Part shown: in pieces, positions 20,079 to 31,209 of the stretch
Layout: each line of letters opens with the position of its first letter
Numbering within the stretch: position 1 is the first letter of the stretch
Assembly (NCBI GenBank): GCA_029339505.1
Contig: JAQISU010000115.1
Coordinates: 11,116,001-11,180,000, forward strand
Length of the DNA: 64,000 bases
Source of the DNA: Unio delphinus
Taxonomy: Eukaryota > Mollusca > Bivalvia > Unionida > Unionidae
Direction: 5' to 3'
Made by a program: the position numbers and the translations under genes
The notes under the pieces: generated by a model
What the model saw: only the letters and a program-made list of their open reading frames with translations
Told to the model about the DNA's origin: nothing
Databases searched by the model: none

Positions 20079-20369
20079 AAAGCGGGAGGTCGTGGGTTCG
20101 ATCCACGGCCGAGTCATACCAAAGACTTACAACAATGGTACTAACAGCTGCCTTGCTTGGCCCTCAGCATTAAAAGGTTACTGTTAGGACTGGTCGGCCT
20201 GGTGTCGGGATAATGTGACTGGGTGGGACATCATGCTACATATCTGCGGCATGATGCCCCAGTGCTAGACATCACTATAAACTGCCTCACTGCAGACATC
20301 GTAGCGATATGACTGAAAAATTGTTAAAGCTACGTTAAAAATCCTAAACAAACAAACAAACAAACAAAC
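20079..20369 (+). mobile_element. SINE family 1, partial head
   Basis: Starts within the tRNA-like head (GCGGGAGGTCGTGGGTTCGA) and continues through the full body and tail to a (CAAA)n end. Confidence 0.85.
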
Positions 20370-20437
20370 TGTTGCACAGAAGAAAGAAAAAAAACCTGGA
20401 AGTTTGAGAGAGCCACACACACACCCAAACACACATG

Positions 20438-20713
<276 letters not shown>

Positions 20714-20723
20714 AATTGTAGGG

Positions 20724-20970
20724 GCCCCGAGTGACCGAGTGGTCTAAAGCGCTGTTCGTTACGGATCACTGCCATCTCACCTCGGTCTGCGTGGGTTCGA
20801 GTCTCGGATTCGGCCAATGTGGGTATGTGAGAAAGCTTGCCAGTAGCTTCTCGTGGGTCGGTGGTTCTTTCCGGGGTTTTCCAGATTCTTCCTCCACCAT
20901 TAATACTGGCCGCCATATATAGTCTATATTGTGCTGAAAAATGGCGTTAAACCATAAAAAACAAACAAAA
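20724..20970 (+). mobile_element. tRNA-derived SINE, family 2, near full length
   Basis: The head CCCCGAGTGACCGAGTGGTCTAA resembles a Leu/Ser-type tRNA with B box GGGTTCGAGTC. The body runs to GGCGTTAAACCATAAA with a (CAAA)n end. The head is not an intact tRNA. Confidence 0.85.
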
Positions 20971-20975
20971 CATAT

Positions 20976-22450
20976 ATTGAATTGTGCGTCTGATTATATC
21001 TGACTTTAGACTGGAAGTTATTATGAAATCGGATTATTATATGGAACAGATTCCATTTATATGGTCTCAAATCTTCAACACCCTCACTGAAAATTTTAAA
21101 TAATTCGTGTATTTGCACACATGGAGAGAAATATCAATACGTTCGTACGCATCATACAAATGCTTTCCTCTGACCAAGACTGCCTTAACACCAGTAAATG
21201 AAATGTACTTGGTTTATCCGATTTTATGAATATTAATGTCAGTGGAAGAACAATGGTCTTGTCCCGACATGACCATGTCGCCCTAATGTTCATGAAATTA
21301 CCAGACGCCGTATTAAACTGATAGTATGGTAAGTGTTTGTAATTTTATCAAGAACCACTGATACAATTCAATTTTTGATCACTCTAAAGGAATAACATGT
21401 CGAATGTTCCTCTAAGATATAAAAATTCTTAACATTTATTCAACCATTCCACTTACATTATTTACAAGAATCAACACTTACATATTATACATATATACAA
21501 GTTATCAGGCATTTACTGCTTTGTGTGCACATATCCAAAATATAAGAAAACCAATGTAAAATAAATGTTACTAAACAAACTACACACCATAGCAACAGTC
21601 TAAATTCATTAAGATCAAAACAGTCCTTATTCATTAAGACATATGGTAGCTTTGGAGTTTATACGGTTGAAAACAATTATTTAGTTTTTGTAAAAATAAT
21701 TCCCAGAATTTTGGCCTATCAAATGAATTGTTCTTACACAGTATCAATTACTGACGTACACACATCGAATGTCATAAAATCCTACATGCAGACAGACAGA
21801 CAGACAGACGGACGGACGGACAGACGGACAGATACATGCACCATATCTAACCAACAATAACTCAACTTGAACTTCAGCCTAATTGATATATTGGATTAGC
21901 GCGATGTTTGCTCGTAATGAGCATGTATCACGGCTTTATACACGCACAGCGTGCTTAATAATTGGTCCTGGGGAATTAAAGAGAGCCACATCCTCCAGGC
22001 TTTTATATGTCCAGGGAACACTTATTAATTTTAGCCGTCAGATTGTAGGACTATTCGAGTCTCTAACAGCCTGAATGTAAGCGTTATTCATGAAGGGGAA
22101 TATATCCACGTACACTCATTGTTTCAGCTTCTATCAATGGCAGGTGTATATGAGTGGGATTAGACAGGACACACACTCATATGACTAAACTGTATTTGTG
22201 ATCGTACACTGCACGCATGTTGTTTAAGTGTCCGGCTACGGCAAAGGCGGAGCAGGTGTTCGGAGGGAGGCGATTTTCTTGGTAAAAGGTTGGCGTTCCA
22301 AGGCTTCAGGGTGTTGGTCGAAGGTGTTGTCTTACACGATTTTGAAAATAACTCTGTGCTGTTTTTCATTTGGTTTAGAGAAACGAAAACCTAGGTTGAT
22401 AGCTATTGATTTCTAATTTTGCCACCGTGTGTGGCTGGCCCTAATGGTCT
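20976..22450. other. Host intergenic DNA, with an ACAG/ACGG tract
   Basis: Contains a GACA/GACG short-repeat tract (21788-21830). No gene is supported. Confidence 0.45.
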
Positions 22451-23379
22451 TGTTTTTTTTTATTGACCACCTTGTTGGTGTAAATTTGGGGTCTTATCGT
22501 TCTGATTTGTAATTTTTGTTTTGCAGCCTTGTGCTGCAGAGCCTGATGGTATCTGGAGTTTAGGCCACCTTATATGCACTAACTTAAGGTTTTATGTCCT
22601 AAAATCATTTGTGTACTTTTCGTTTTGCATTTGGGACCACCTTATAGGTTCTTATTTCTGGGCCCCAATTGTAGTCTTGGTGCAGGTGTAGTTGTCCCCT
22701 AGGTTGAAGAGGTGGAGTTCATTGAGCCGGTAGTATGTTAAAATGGAGACCGGATGTCATTAGAAGGGACCCTATTTTTAGTTGTTTTTTAATTAAATAA
22801 ATTGAAAGAGAATCCATTCATTAGCTTAAACACTTTATACACCTCAATGAACCCATGTGAAGAGCAGTGTTCGTAGTATGTGGACGGTTAAGTTGGGGGT
22901 AATTCTATATTTTCTAATTTATACTAGTTTTGTTGTTTCCTATTGTGGTTTGAGAGTGTTAAGTGAAGGTGGTAGCTAGTATTCTGCATTATTCTTTATT
23001 TTGTTATATTTTATTATACAGTCCTGTTTTTAGTTAGAAAGAATATTTTTATGCGTAATATTTAAGTTAGGGTTTTTTTCATTATGATTTCTGGGTATGT
23101 GGCAGGGTATCCAATTTTATTTTCTTCTAATTGAAGTGTTTCTCTTTCTTTCTTAATTCGGTGGCGATCGTTTAAGAGGTAGGTCTTCCGGGACCCGGAA
23201 GTTGTAGCAGTTAGGGTTGTGAGGATAAGGTCCTATGTATTGCCCAAAGCTGTTGGTCAGCTTGGTTTTGTCTGTATGAATTCTACTTATTACTTTTAGG
23301 TCTACACGTTTTATTTTGGGTGGTTTCTTACTTCTATTAATTTCATTGATGATTTGTTTAAAATTTCCTGCCTGTATTT

Positions 23380-24435
23380 GTTTCGTTGCGGCTACATTGC
23401 CATTTATTATTTATTAGTTTAGTCGTTAAGCTATAGATTTCACTGATACTGTAGTTGACTTGTATATAATTTGCTTTGTTAAGCTTTTACTTGGCTGTTA
23501 TGTCGTCTAAATCGTTTCCTCGCATGTTAATGTGGGATGGTATCCACAAGAATTTGTTGATTGTTATAGTTTAATATTTTTAGTATTAGATTGGTGTGCC
23601 TATGGAAATTTTCTCTTGAATTGGTGCTATTGTTGAGTATTGAGGATGTGACGCTAAGCGAGTCACCTATTATCACCGCCATGGGTATGTTGTTTTCCTC
23701 GATCCATTAGAGGGCGTCTGTAATTACCCAAAATTCAGCTGTGAAGATATAGCGGTGGTCAGGTAACCGTTGTCCTGTTTTAATGTCTGCTTCTGGAATA
23801 ATGTATGCGGTTGCTGTTATAGGTGGTTCCGTTATTTTGGAGCCATCAGTATAGATATTAACAAAGTTGAGGTATTTAGTAGTTATTTCTGCTGTTATGA
23901 TTTTATTTAGTTGGTTTGTAGCTCGATTTTATTTCCATGTTTAGTAATGGAGGTATTGATTATAGGGCAGGTTTTGTTCCATGGATCCGTGTCATAGTTC
24001 TTCGTAATTTCCGCTTCGACGTTTTCAATGAGGAATTGTTCCGTTAGTTAATGTCGGTATAGTGTTTTAGTTTAGTGCTACATGGCTTCTTACATTTATT
24101 TTTAGCTATACGGGTGGGATTTAAAGTAGGTTGCATTGTTAATCTGGCTGCGTATCTTGGGAAAAGTTCTTGCCTTCTAAAATGAAGCAGCAGGTTTACA
24201 GCAAATATTCAGCTAGCGATGTGGATGGTAGTGCGCAAGTGCAGATAGTTAATGCCTTCCTCTGTATGCAATCTAATTTATTTAGGTCTGGTTAGGGGCT
24301 GAGTTATAAATTTGCCACTCGTAGTCTAATTCATATCTAAATTGTTCTCTGTATAATGTTAGCAGAGTTTCTTGAGTGGATCCCCAGGTGGTTCCTTTAA
24401 GATTTTTAACTTCAGCCCAGCACATTTGATCTGTA
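23380..24435 (-). mobile_element. Decayed non-LTR retrotransposon, RT end and RNase H domain
   Basis: Reading the minus strand from right to left gives a late reverse transcriptase-type segment (LKGTTWGS, LDYEWQIYNSAP, near 24410-24290). Next comes an RNase H domain with IYTDGSK near 23850, TAEFWVITDAL with a stop near 23720, GDSLSV near 23660 and LWIPSHINMRGND near 23550. Several stops and frameshifts interrupt it. This order is typical of LINE clades with a C-terminal RNase H. The G/T-rich stretch 22450-23380 may be the rest of its 3' part, but I see no domain there. Confidence 0.75.
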
Positions 24436-24439
24436 TATC

Positions 24440-27351
24440 ACAATCAATGCTTTCAAATGTACCTTTCTTACTTGGAAAACATATTAGTAAGGCTATTCCA
24501 CACAGATTCAATAAGTAGTTAACAAACACTTGAGATAAACCTTCGATTGCATTCCATTTGAAAAGATGTCATTGTTGTCTGTATACACCACAGAGTGCTT
24601 TATTAAATGATTTATGTTGTATTCAACTTACTAATATCGCCATTAATTTACGCGTTAAGGAATATTGTCGTTATCACTGCTCTTTATTTGCAAAATAATT
24701 GATATGATTATCTTTTTATGCGCGAGTTATCTATTAAATTCAATAGACAGTTAAAATTATATAAAGTAAGTTTATATAGAAATGAAACATCTTTGAAGAT
24801 GATTGAAAATGTATTTCGCTAGAAACGAGAGTAGACACGTCTCACAGTTTTCATATTATTATTGATATAATATTTTCCAAGCTTCCTGGAAATAAAGATA
24901 TTAACTTAATACAATGGAGGAATAATTTCCGAAATATCTGTACCCAACCTTCAAAATAAGCAAATCAAAATAGGCTAAGGAACTAAAGACAATGAACTTA
25001 CAGAATTTAGTTGCAAATTACAATTGGTCTACCGTTGCTAGGATACGAATCTGATTGATTAAAAACATGTTAATTTTTTTTAAAGTTGGAATTAAATGTA
25101 CGAGGTATTATATGCACAAATAAAAGACTCATACATTGTTTAGGGTAATGTTTTGTTTAACGTCTGTTCACGTCTATTATCGATATGATTTACACCATTT
25201 TACAAGTGGTTGTACTATACCTTATATCTGTTTTTACCTGGTTCTATTTTATTATAGGGTGGAAGATATTTTGAAATCCAAAATTATTTTATGGGATTTC
25301 GACGTCGACAACTATTGTGGTTTGTATCTCTGAATTCGTTGCATAACTTATTAATGACCCAATGTCATCGTCCGCTCCTTTTTATTTTCAATTTGAGTTA
25401 AATATACAAATACAATAAGCATGTTTGTCAGTTTAAGTAAATGAACAACACATACTGATACTCATTTTTTATTTATTAGCAAGAAAATTTGATAACGAAA
25501 ACAAGAATAATGGTCACACCAAATGCTTTCGAACTCTGTCGTGCTTAAAGAGTACATCTTTTTTTCTTGACACTGATTGATAAGCGTGTTTTTTTTTTAG
25601 TGCGTTTGTATGACTAAGGCGGTGCTGCTGTGGACAATTAAAATTGGTTTCGAGATTTCGCAGTCACCCCTACTCTACTCCGACTTAAGTTTTATTTAGA
25701 GAGCCGTAGAAAACAACTTCAATATTTCTAGTTCTTGGAATTGATAGAGGACCTTTGGGATATTAGCTGATATATTTAATTTCAATATGTAATGAGACTT
25801 CTTTGGTCTTCTAACCTCATTTGTTCGATAAGAACTGATGAATGATTTGTTGGTGTTTGTGACTGTACGTGGATTGCTATCAGGTAAAAGCAGTAAAACT
25901 AATTCCTTTGAAGTTTATTTACCTTGAGAACTGATCTCAATAGATATAAGTATTTATTCACACAGCTAACTGCTGAAGATAAGAACAAAACGTGTCGTTC
26001 CTTTAAGAGACTTTGATCAAAACGAAATATTTATGCTTGTAATGTTTAGCTGTTTAATTATTTACTATTGGTCCCTATTAAGGTAACGTAACTAATAAGT
26101 TTGGGTGGAAGTTGATTGTTTAAACTACCTCCAGCAGTCCTGTACTTGCATTTATTTAAAGCAACACTTTTAACATCTTCTCAGGCATGTTCCAATTTTT
26201 AAATCTAAAAAGAACCCAACAGGAATGTTAGAATAAATGCTCTCACTGAAACCTGGTTCCTTTTTCACCCCCGTAATATATTCAACCGTTTGTAAAAAAA
26301 ATTATACGTTTTATTTCTAATTAATTGAACTTAAACAATTGTGGCTGTACTATGCACGATATGCAATAACAATATTTGACACCATTATGCCAAAACATAG
26401 TTGTGTATTAAGTGCCGAAGAAAAGATTTTATTTGCAAATTTTGATGTAGTTTCTTTAAGTCATACTAGCCTGAAGATAACAGTGTTTGAGGTGTTTAAT
26501 GGTTTTATTGTAGGTAATGAAGATATTATATTTGTCTTACATGCTCTGTACACTCACGCGTCGTCTATAAAACCGAATATGCGACAGAAAAAACAACTAC
26601 TTGTATTATCAAATTTTCAAATACAAAACCTTAACTCTGCAAGCTGCATTTCTTAAAATTGATTATTAATATACTTTTGGTGAAATTAATATACTTATTT
26701 TTATGGATCTCTAGGAACACTGACATTTCAGAAATAAAGAAATAATAACATTTCATCTTGGCTTTATCCAGATTACACTGATGCTCAGTAAATTATCGGC
26801 CCATCTTATTAAAGTGGTAGAGTAGTAATCATTGGTCATTCTTTCATGAACCAACGACAAAATTAAATTGATCCGGTTTATATTGCGACCATTTTGCTTG
26901 TAAGGAGAGACCTGATCTTGAAATTACTGTTTTGTCTTATTCAACATGGTATGTTCTCTTTATCTTTTAGTTTTGTTTCTTTATCAAGAAATTCAACTTT
27001 TGGAATAAGAAAATGACATGGAAGGGACATTCCTTGCGTTTTTTTTTTTTTTTATATATTTGATCACTTTGAAGGAATAACAGTTTTTTTCTATTCAATA
27101 TCAAAATGTTGCATAAACTTTCAACGCTCACTTGCTGTCTTACCAACATAAACACTTCATCCAGCATGCTGACCCAATCCCTACATTGCTAAAGCCTTCA
27201 AGGCTATGACACTCATAAAGGTTTCATGCATTTAGATAATTAGTACTTCGTGTGAACATTTCAAACGTGTGCCACAAACCTACGCAAATAACCTTTGCTA
27301 AACAAGAACAAAACGAACTAGGAACGAGTTATAATCATATATGACGAAAAC
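24440..27351. other. Host intergenic DNA left of copy B
   Basis: No gene seen. The segment 24880-25500 shares scattered similarity (GGTGGAAGA, TATTTTGAAAT and following blocks) with 44690-45115 on the other side of copy B, perhaps an old duplicated repeat. A 105-codon frame at 26339-26656 has no recognisable domain. Confidence 0.4.
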
Positions 27352-27356
27352 ATACC
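27352..27356. repeat. Target site duplication ATACC, left
   Basis: ATACC directly precedes the left terminus of copy B and recurs at 42741-42745. Polintons usually make 6-bp duplications, so 5 bp is slightly short or one base has mutated. Confidence 0.75.
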
Positions 27357-27570
27357 AGCAGCAGGGAGGGCGAACCTCAAATTTGCCTGAAAAGCGTCGA
27401 ATCGAAAAAAGCGTCGACAACCAACGCACAAAACCAAAGAAAAGCGTCGAATCGTAAAAAGCGTCGACAACAAACGCTTCCTCGTCTACGCCAGCGTCGT
27501 TTTCATTCGCCCTCCCTGCTGCTATGGGTTAATAATTTTTTTACGAGTTCAACCGAATATTTGATCCAGT
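27357..27570. repeat. Left TIR of copy B
   Basis: The outer 167 bp (27357-27523) form a module bounded by inverted edges AGCAGCAGGGAGGGCGAA and TTCGCCCTCCCTGCTGCT, with internal AAGCGTCGAC repeats. The inner 47 bp include a copy of the last ATPase codons (for LDQIFG and the stop), reading out of the element. Confidence 0.95.
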
Positions 27571-27572
27571 TT

Positions 27573-28964
27573 TTAGGACTTCACAAACAGACTAATCGCT
27601 AACACCTCTTCTTGTAGATCAATTAGATTATTGGACTGATCTGTGAGTTTGAAATTAATTCTGGTTAATGAATCATTATGACATCGCATATAGACTGGAT
27701 TAACCGGAGACTCGATTATTAAAAATCCTGGAGGGGCTGTTGGTGCAAACGAATAAAGAATATATCCTTGCTGAGCTTGATTTGATCGTTCGAGATTAAT
27801 TTGATAGCTTCCATCGATAACATCACATACTAAATTGAGCGCAATCACCGAGGATATATTCACGTTGAACGGAGCGATATGCCTGCCGCCACCATCTGGA
27901 TCATTATTATGTTTGAGGATTTTTATTTCCGGTGATGCTGTTTTTTTCCATGCATCATGAATTATTTTAAAACCAACATCGATGGTGTCACTGAGAAGTT
28001 TTTTTAGTTCCGGTACGTTATATCCCGGTAGTTTGAATGTCGGAACATCTTTGACGGGGATTTGATATTGTTTTGCAAATTCTATTCTCGATAGCGGATT
28101 ATCGTCATCTAATATATCCTGAATGATTTTCAGATTAAATGTTTCCATATCGTCGATAATTTTGTTGCATGTTTCTACGACGCTGATAAATTCATCTCGG
28201 GTGAGAGAGCCGGATTTAAGAGATATTAACAACCATGAAAAATCATTATTCATCGCTTTGAAATTTTTAATGATTTCAGGTTCGTCAACAAAATGATATC
28301 CCTCTATTCTCTCCACTGGCTTCTCGTTTCCAGTTGATCGGTATTCGATACCAAAAAAATCTGTAGTAATTCTGTGATCTTTATAACTCCTTATTGGATT
28401 ATCAGGTTTTATCACGTTGGTGATATAATCAGTTTTTTGTGGTTCTGGTAAATCAACGGTTTTCCCCCCTGGTGGTAATTCAGGCCATCCTAGTACGGTT
28501 CTAATAGAGCTCTGATAGATATTTACGACGTATCCTTCTGTGCTTATTTCAATGGCAGATGATAGCGTTGGCTCATGAACCGTTATAGCGATTTTCGATT
28601 CTGTTCCAGTAATGGATTTTATTCTACGTTGCAATTCATTATTGATTTGTTCGATTTGGTATGACCCTGTTGGTATGGAAACAACGTTCCAGTCTTGGGT
28701 ACCGTCGGGTTTATTCTTATACGAGAACACCAGTGAATTATTCGGTTGTTGACCACCAAATGATTTTGATCTGATATTAGGCCAACTGTGATACACTTGT
28801 AGTTTTGCTAGCGCTATCTCCTTCACGGGGACTGGGCTAGGGAAATTCACACTGAATTCAGGATTCGTTGATGTTATTGATATATTGCTTGTTTGTACTG
28901 GGTTCGTGTTCTCCACTATTCGTTGAAGTAATTCCATCGGTATTGTCATTGTTATTATACTCAT
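27573..28964 (-). CDS. Minor capsid (penton-like) protein, copy B (463 aa)
   Basis: The frame is intact. The N-terminal domain (about 35-170) contains PVPVKEIALAKLQVYHSWPN, NNSLVFSYKN, an IPTGSYQIEQINNEL segment and SSIRTVLGW, a pattern typical of the minor capsid proteins of animal Polintons. A charged central helical region (about 230-350) contains FISVVETCNKII. The C-terminal domain (about 365-463) begins GGGRHIAPFNVNISSVIALN and has FAPTAPPGFLIIESPVNPVYM and a final ISLFVKS, consistent with a beta-rich jelly-roll. It lies next to the left TIR. Copy C retains a broken 3' part of the same gene. The vertex role is inferred from family and context. A short in-frame upstream duplication of its N-terminus lies in the neighbouring region. 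Confidence 0.65.
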   Translation of the reverse strand: MSIITMTIPMELLQRIVENTNPVQTSNISITSTNPEFSVNFPSPVPVKEIALAKLQVYHSWPNIRSKSFGGQQPNNSLVFSYKNKPDGTQDWNVVSIPTGSYQIEQINNELQRRIKSITGTESKIAITVHEPTLSSAIEISTEGYVVNIYQSSIRTVLGWPELPPGGKTVDLPEPQKTDYITNVIKPDNPIRSYKDHRITTDFFGIEYRSTGNEKPVERIEGYHFVDEPEIIKNFKAMNNDFSWLLISLKSGSLTRDEFISVVETCNKIIDDMETFNLKIIQDILDDDNPLSRIEFAKQYQIPVKDVPTFKLPGYNVPELKKLLSDTIDVGFKIIHDAWKKTASPEIKILKHNNDPDGGGRHIAPFNVNISSVIALNLVCDVIDGSYQINLERSNQAQQGYILYSFAPTAPPGFLIIESPVNPVYMRCHNDSLTRINFKLTDQSNNLIDLQEEVLAISLFVKS

Positions 28965-28969
28965 GATTT

Positions 28970-29195
28970 ATTTCTAATTTTGATATCGCGGAATCATAAA
29001 TACTGACCATCACTAAGAACTCACTATCTGATATCGTTGAGGTTATTGAGATCATTCTGGTTTTCGGGTTCGTGTTTTCTAATTCCATCGGTGTTGTCAT
29101 CGTTGCTATACTGTTGTTGTCGCTCTAATTTTGATATCGCGGAATCAAAAATACTGACCATCGCTAAGAACTCACTATCTGATATAATTGTATTA
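28970..29195. repeat. Direct duplication of a coding segment
   Basis: The stretch TTTGATATCGCGGAATCA through ACTCACTATCTGATAT occurs at 28978-29033 and 29128-29185 with few differences. The left copy has partly fused with the start region of the minor capsid gene. Confidence 0.75.
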
Positions 29196-29565
29196 TCGAG
29201 TGACGATGATATCATCGAGGATAATTGCGAGTATGCGGTTGATACAACATGAAATTGAATTAAGTAATCTTGCAGTTTACTCTGGCTGCATGATGATATT
29301 TTTTTGTTATCCCGGTTGATATACCCGCGATTGTAGCCGCCGCAGAAATGCAAATTGGAACCACGACCGGGGCAATCATTGTAACCGATGCGAGTATTAT
29401 TCCGGCGCCAGCGAGAACGCTTGACACCGAGTACATAGTAATATCAATTGCGGTGATTATTCGTCGGTATTTTTTTATTTTTATTTGATACTCCTCGGCG
29501 AGGGTTTTGAGTCTAGTTTGAAATTCTCTAACCTGATAATAGCGACATTGCGTTGATGAAATCAT
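29024..29565 (-). pseudogene. Two-helix membrane protein, copy B, frame break at A-run
   Basis: The first frame (29565 to 29260) starts with a polar helix (MISSTQCRYYQVREFQTRLK) and then two hydrophobic segments near residues 40-85 (SSVLAGAGIILASVTMIAPV and following). After seven A residues (plus-strand T-run 29299-29305) the coding-like sequence continues in the -1 frame (29353 to 29024) with a polar C-terminal half containing DSEFLAMVSIFDSAISKLE. That last segment is repeated about 120 bp further on (28970-29060), a local duplication. The break is either a deletion or another slippery site (A_AAA_AAA). Function is unknown. A membrane-active virion component is plausible. Confidence 0.5.
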
Positions 29566-29575
29566 TTTATTTTTT

Positions 29576-29591
29576 AAAACACTAGTGTTTT
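29576..29591. promoter_or_regulatory. Gene-junction palindrome AAAACACTAGTGTTTT
   Basis: A perfect 16-bp palindrome lies between the membrane-protein and fibre-like genes. The same 16 bp occur at 33659-33674. Confidence 0.5.
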
Positions 29592-29628
29592 CAATTATTT
29601 GCCATCGTTAGCGGGAATTGCTAGTACT

Positions 29629-30645
29629 TCAGCCGGAAAAATCATTGACGAGTTCTATACACCAGGCTATTTTTGATCTAATGGTGGAGCTATCAACCGC
29701 GACGAAGTGAAAGTTTGGTGTTTTGCCAGTCTTGATAAAGAACGTCGCGGTGCCACCAGAGTAGGTTTTACCGCTCGCAGTCATATTAAATTGATCGATA
29801 GAGGTCCACGTTAACCTATAGATACCATCAACCTTCGCTTCCCTACTCCACTCGAGGATAGTAGTACTTGAAATATCTTCGTCTCGTATCCAATCCACGA
29901 TTCCATGTTTGATCGTATACACGATATTTTTAAATTCTTTGTACGGAAAACTTACCCTTTCAGGAATTTCTATTAGTTTAGAAATATCGAGATAATTTGC
30001 CTTGATTTCATTTTCATTCATCATCCTTCCCGCGTCCTTGTTAAAAAAGAATAGCGATAGATAGTTTTTAATTTCAGCGAGAGTCATGCCAACCACAAGC
30101 GGGGTTCCAAAGAATTTATGTATGACATTTTTGCGAAAACTATTATAACCTCGTATATGATCATCCAGCTCACGGCCGTGGGCGGCAATCTCGTTGCCGT
30201 AGGTGGTAATCTTATTGTCGTGGGCGGATATCTTATTGTCATGGGTAGCAATCGCGTCGGTGATCGTAGACACAAGTGCGCCTGGTTTAAGTCGTCCACT
30301 GTTGGAATATAGCGCAATAGAGTTTTCAGCGGCGTCGTGTTGTCGTTTTAAAATGTCATCCAATGACACATCACTGGTTTTCAATTTATCCTGATCGGAA
30401 AATAGCACAACGGTATCCTCGATTGCGTTTCGTTGTTTAACCAATATATCATCCAACGACACATCACTGCTTTTCAATTTACCCTGTTTGTCTTGAAATA
30501 CAACTATTTCATTAGGATCAACACTTGTTAAATTTAACGTCTCAGCGATTTCATCTTCAATTATTTTTTTTATGTCCTTGATAGAATCAAGGGTTGCAGT
30601 GTCATCGGGTTTGGGTTTCAAAGATCTCCCCCAAATATCAATCAT
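29629..30645 (-). CDS. Fibre-like repeat protein, copy B (338 aa)
   Basis: The frame is intact. After a short N-terminus, residues about 45-125 hold three imperfect repeats of the form V-x-F-S-D-x-D-K-L-K-T-S-D-V-S-L-D-D-I-L with intervening QRNAIED-like spacers. Residues about 130-165 have short heptad-like repeats (THDNKISAHDNKI, YGNEIAAHGREL) suggesting a trimeric coiled stalk. The C-terminal 150 residues form a separate domain with DGIYRLTWTSIDQFNMTASG and end in CIELVNDFSG. A repeat shaft plus a globular head is the layout of a viral attachment fibre. This is an inference from architecture, and I recognise no specific family. It sits between the protease and membrane-protein genes. Confidence 0.65.
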   Translation of the reverse strand: MIDIWGRSLKPKPDDTATLDSIKDIKKIIEDEIAETLNLTSVDPNEIVVFQDKQGKLKSSDVSLDDILVKQRNAIEDTVVLFSDQDKLKTSDVSLDDILKRQHDAAENSIALYSNSGRLKPGALVSTITDAIATHDNKISAHDNKITTYGNEIAAHGRELDDHIRGYNSFRKNVIHKFFGTPLVVGMTLAEIKNYLSLFFFNKDAGRMMNENEIKANYLDISKLIEIPERVSFPYKEFKNIVYTIKHGIVDWIRDEDISSTTILEWSREAKVDGIYRLTWTSIDQFNMTASGKTYSGGTATFFIKTGKTPNFHFVAVDSSTIRSKIAWCIELVNDFSG

Positions 30646-30665
30646 GATATTTTATACACCTCTCT

Positions 30666-31187
30666 CTAAAATCGTTTTTGACGACTTCGTTGAAAAATCT
30701 TCGATTTTCGCCAGCGATTACTAGTGTATTCATTTACGACAATGTGTGGTGGTTTTCCCCTAGGGTTACCCAAGGAGTTAGAAATAGCGTCAAGGACATT
30801 TAATACTTCACTGCCGCATATTGGTGGATCATTCATTTGTTGTGTTGGTAGCGTAGAATACCAAGTCTTCATTGGAAATTTTTTTATGTAACGCATAAAC
30901 TCGCTTGGCGGAGCTAACCCATATGAATCAAAATAGACAATCTCTCGTGGATCAATAGCGTATGCAAGCCAGTGAGTTCCGGGTCCGGTGCTGTTATCTT
31001 AATTAATGATTCCGGTTTCAACATCATTGGGTTGTACCGGTAATTGATCTTTCGTAAAGACACCTCTGAAGTTTTTAATCGCTAGTTTTTTAGCAGCATC
31101 CATTAAATCAAAATTGGACATGGGAACCATCGAAGATTTCTGAATTAATAAACCGGTCCTAGTCTCAGGCCCTTTCCGCTGTACCAC
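30666..31187 (-). pseudogene. Adenain-like cysteine protease, copy B, with one stop codon
   Basis: The N-terminal part (31187 down to the TAA at 30999-31001) includes MSNFDLMDAAKKLAIKNFRG and FTKDQLP. The same frame continues after the stop with GTHWLAYAID (catalytic His), VYFDSYG (Asp) and PPICGSEVL (catalytic Cys), then a basic C-terminus. This His-Asp-Cys order and spacing is that of the adenovirus-type maturation protease found in Polintons, which cleaves capsid precursors. The stop codon falls just before the catalytic His, so the copy is dead. The true start is probably the Met at about 31121. It follows the pX-like gene in the same orientation. Confidence 0.85.
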
Positions 31188-31209
31188 GAGTACGGGGTTC
31201 CTGGTAGTC

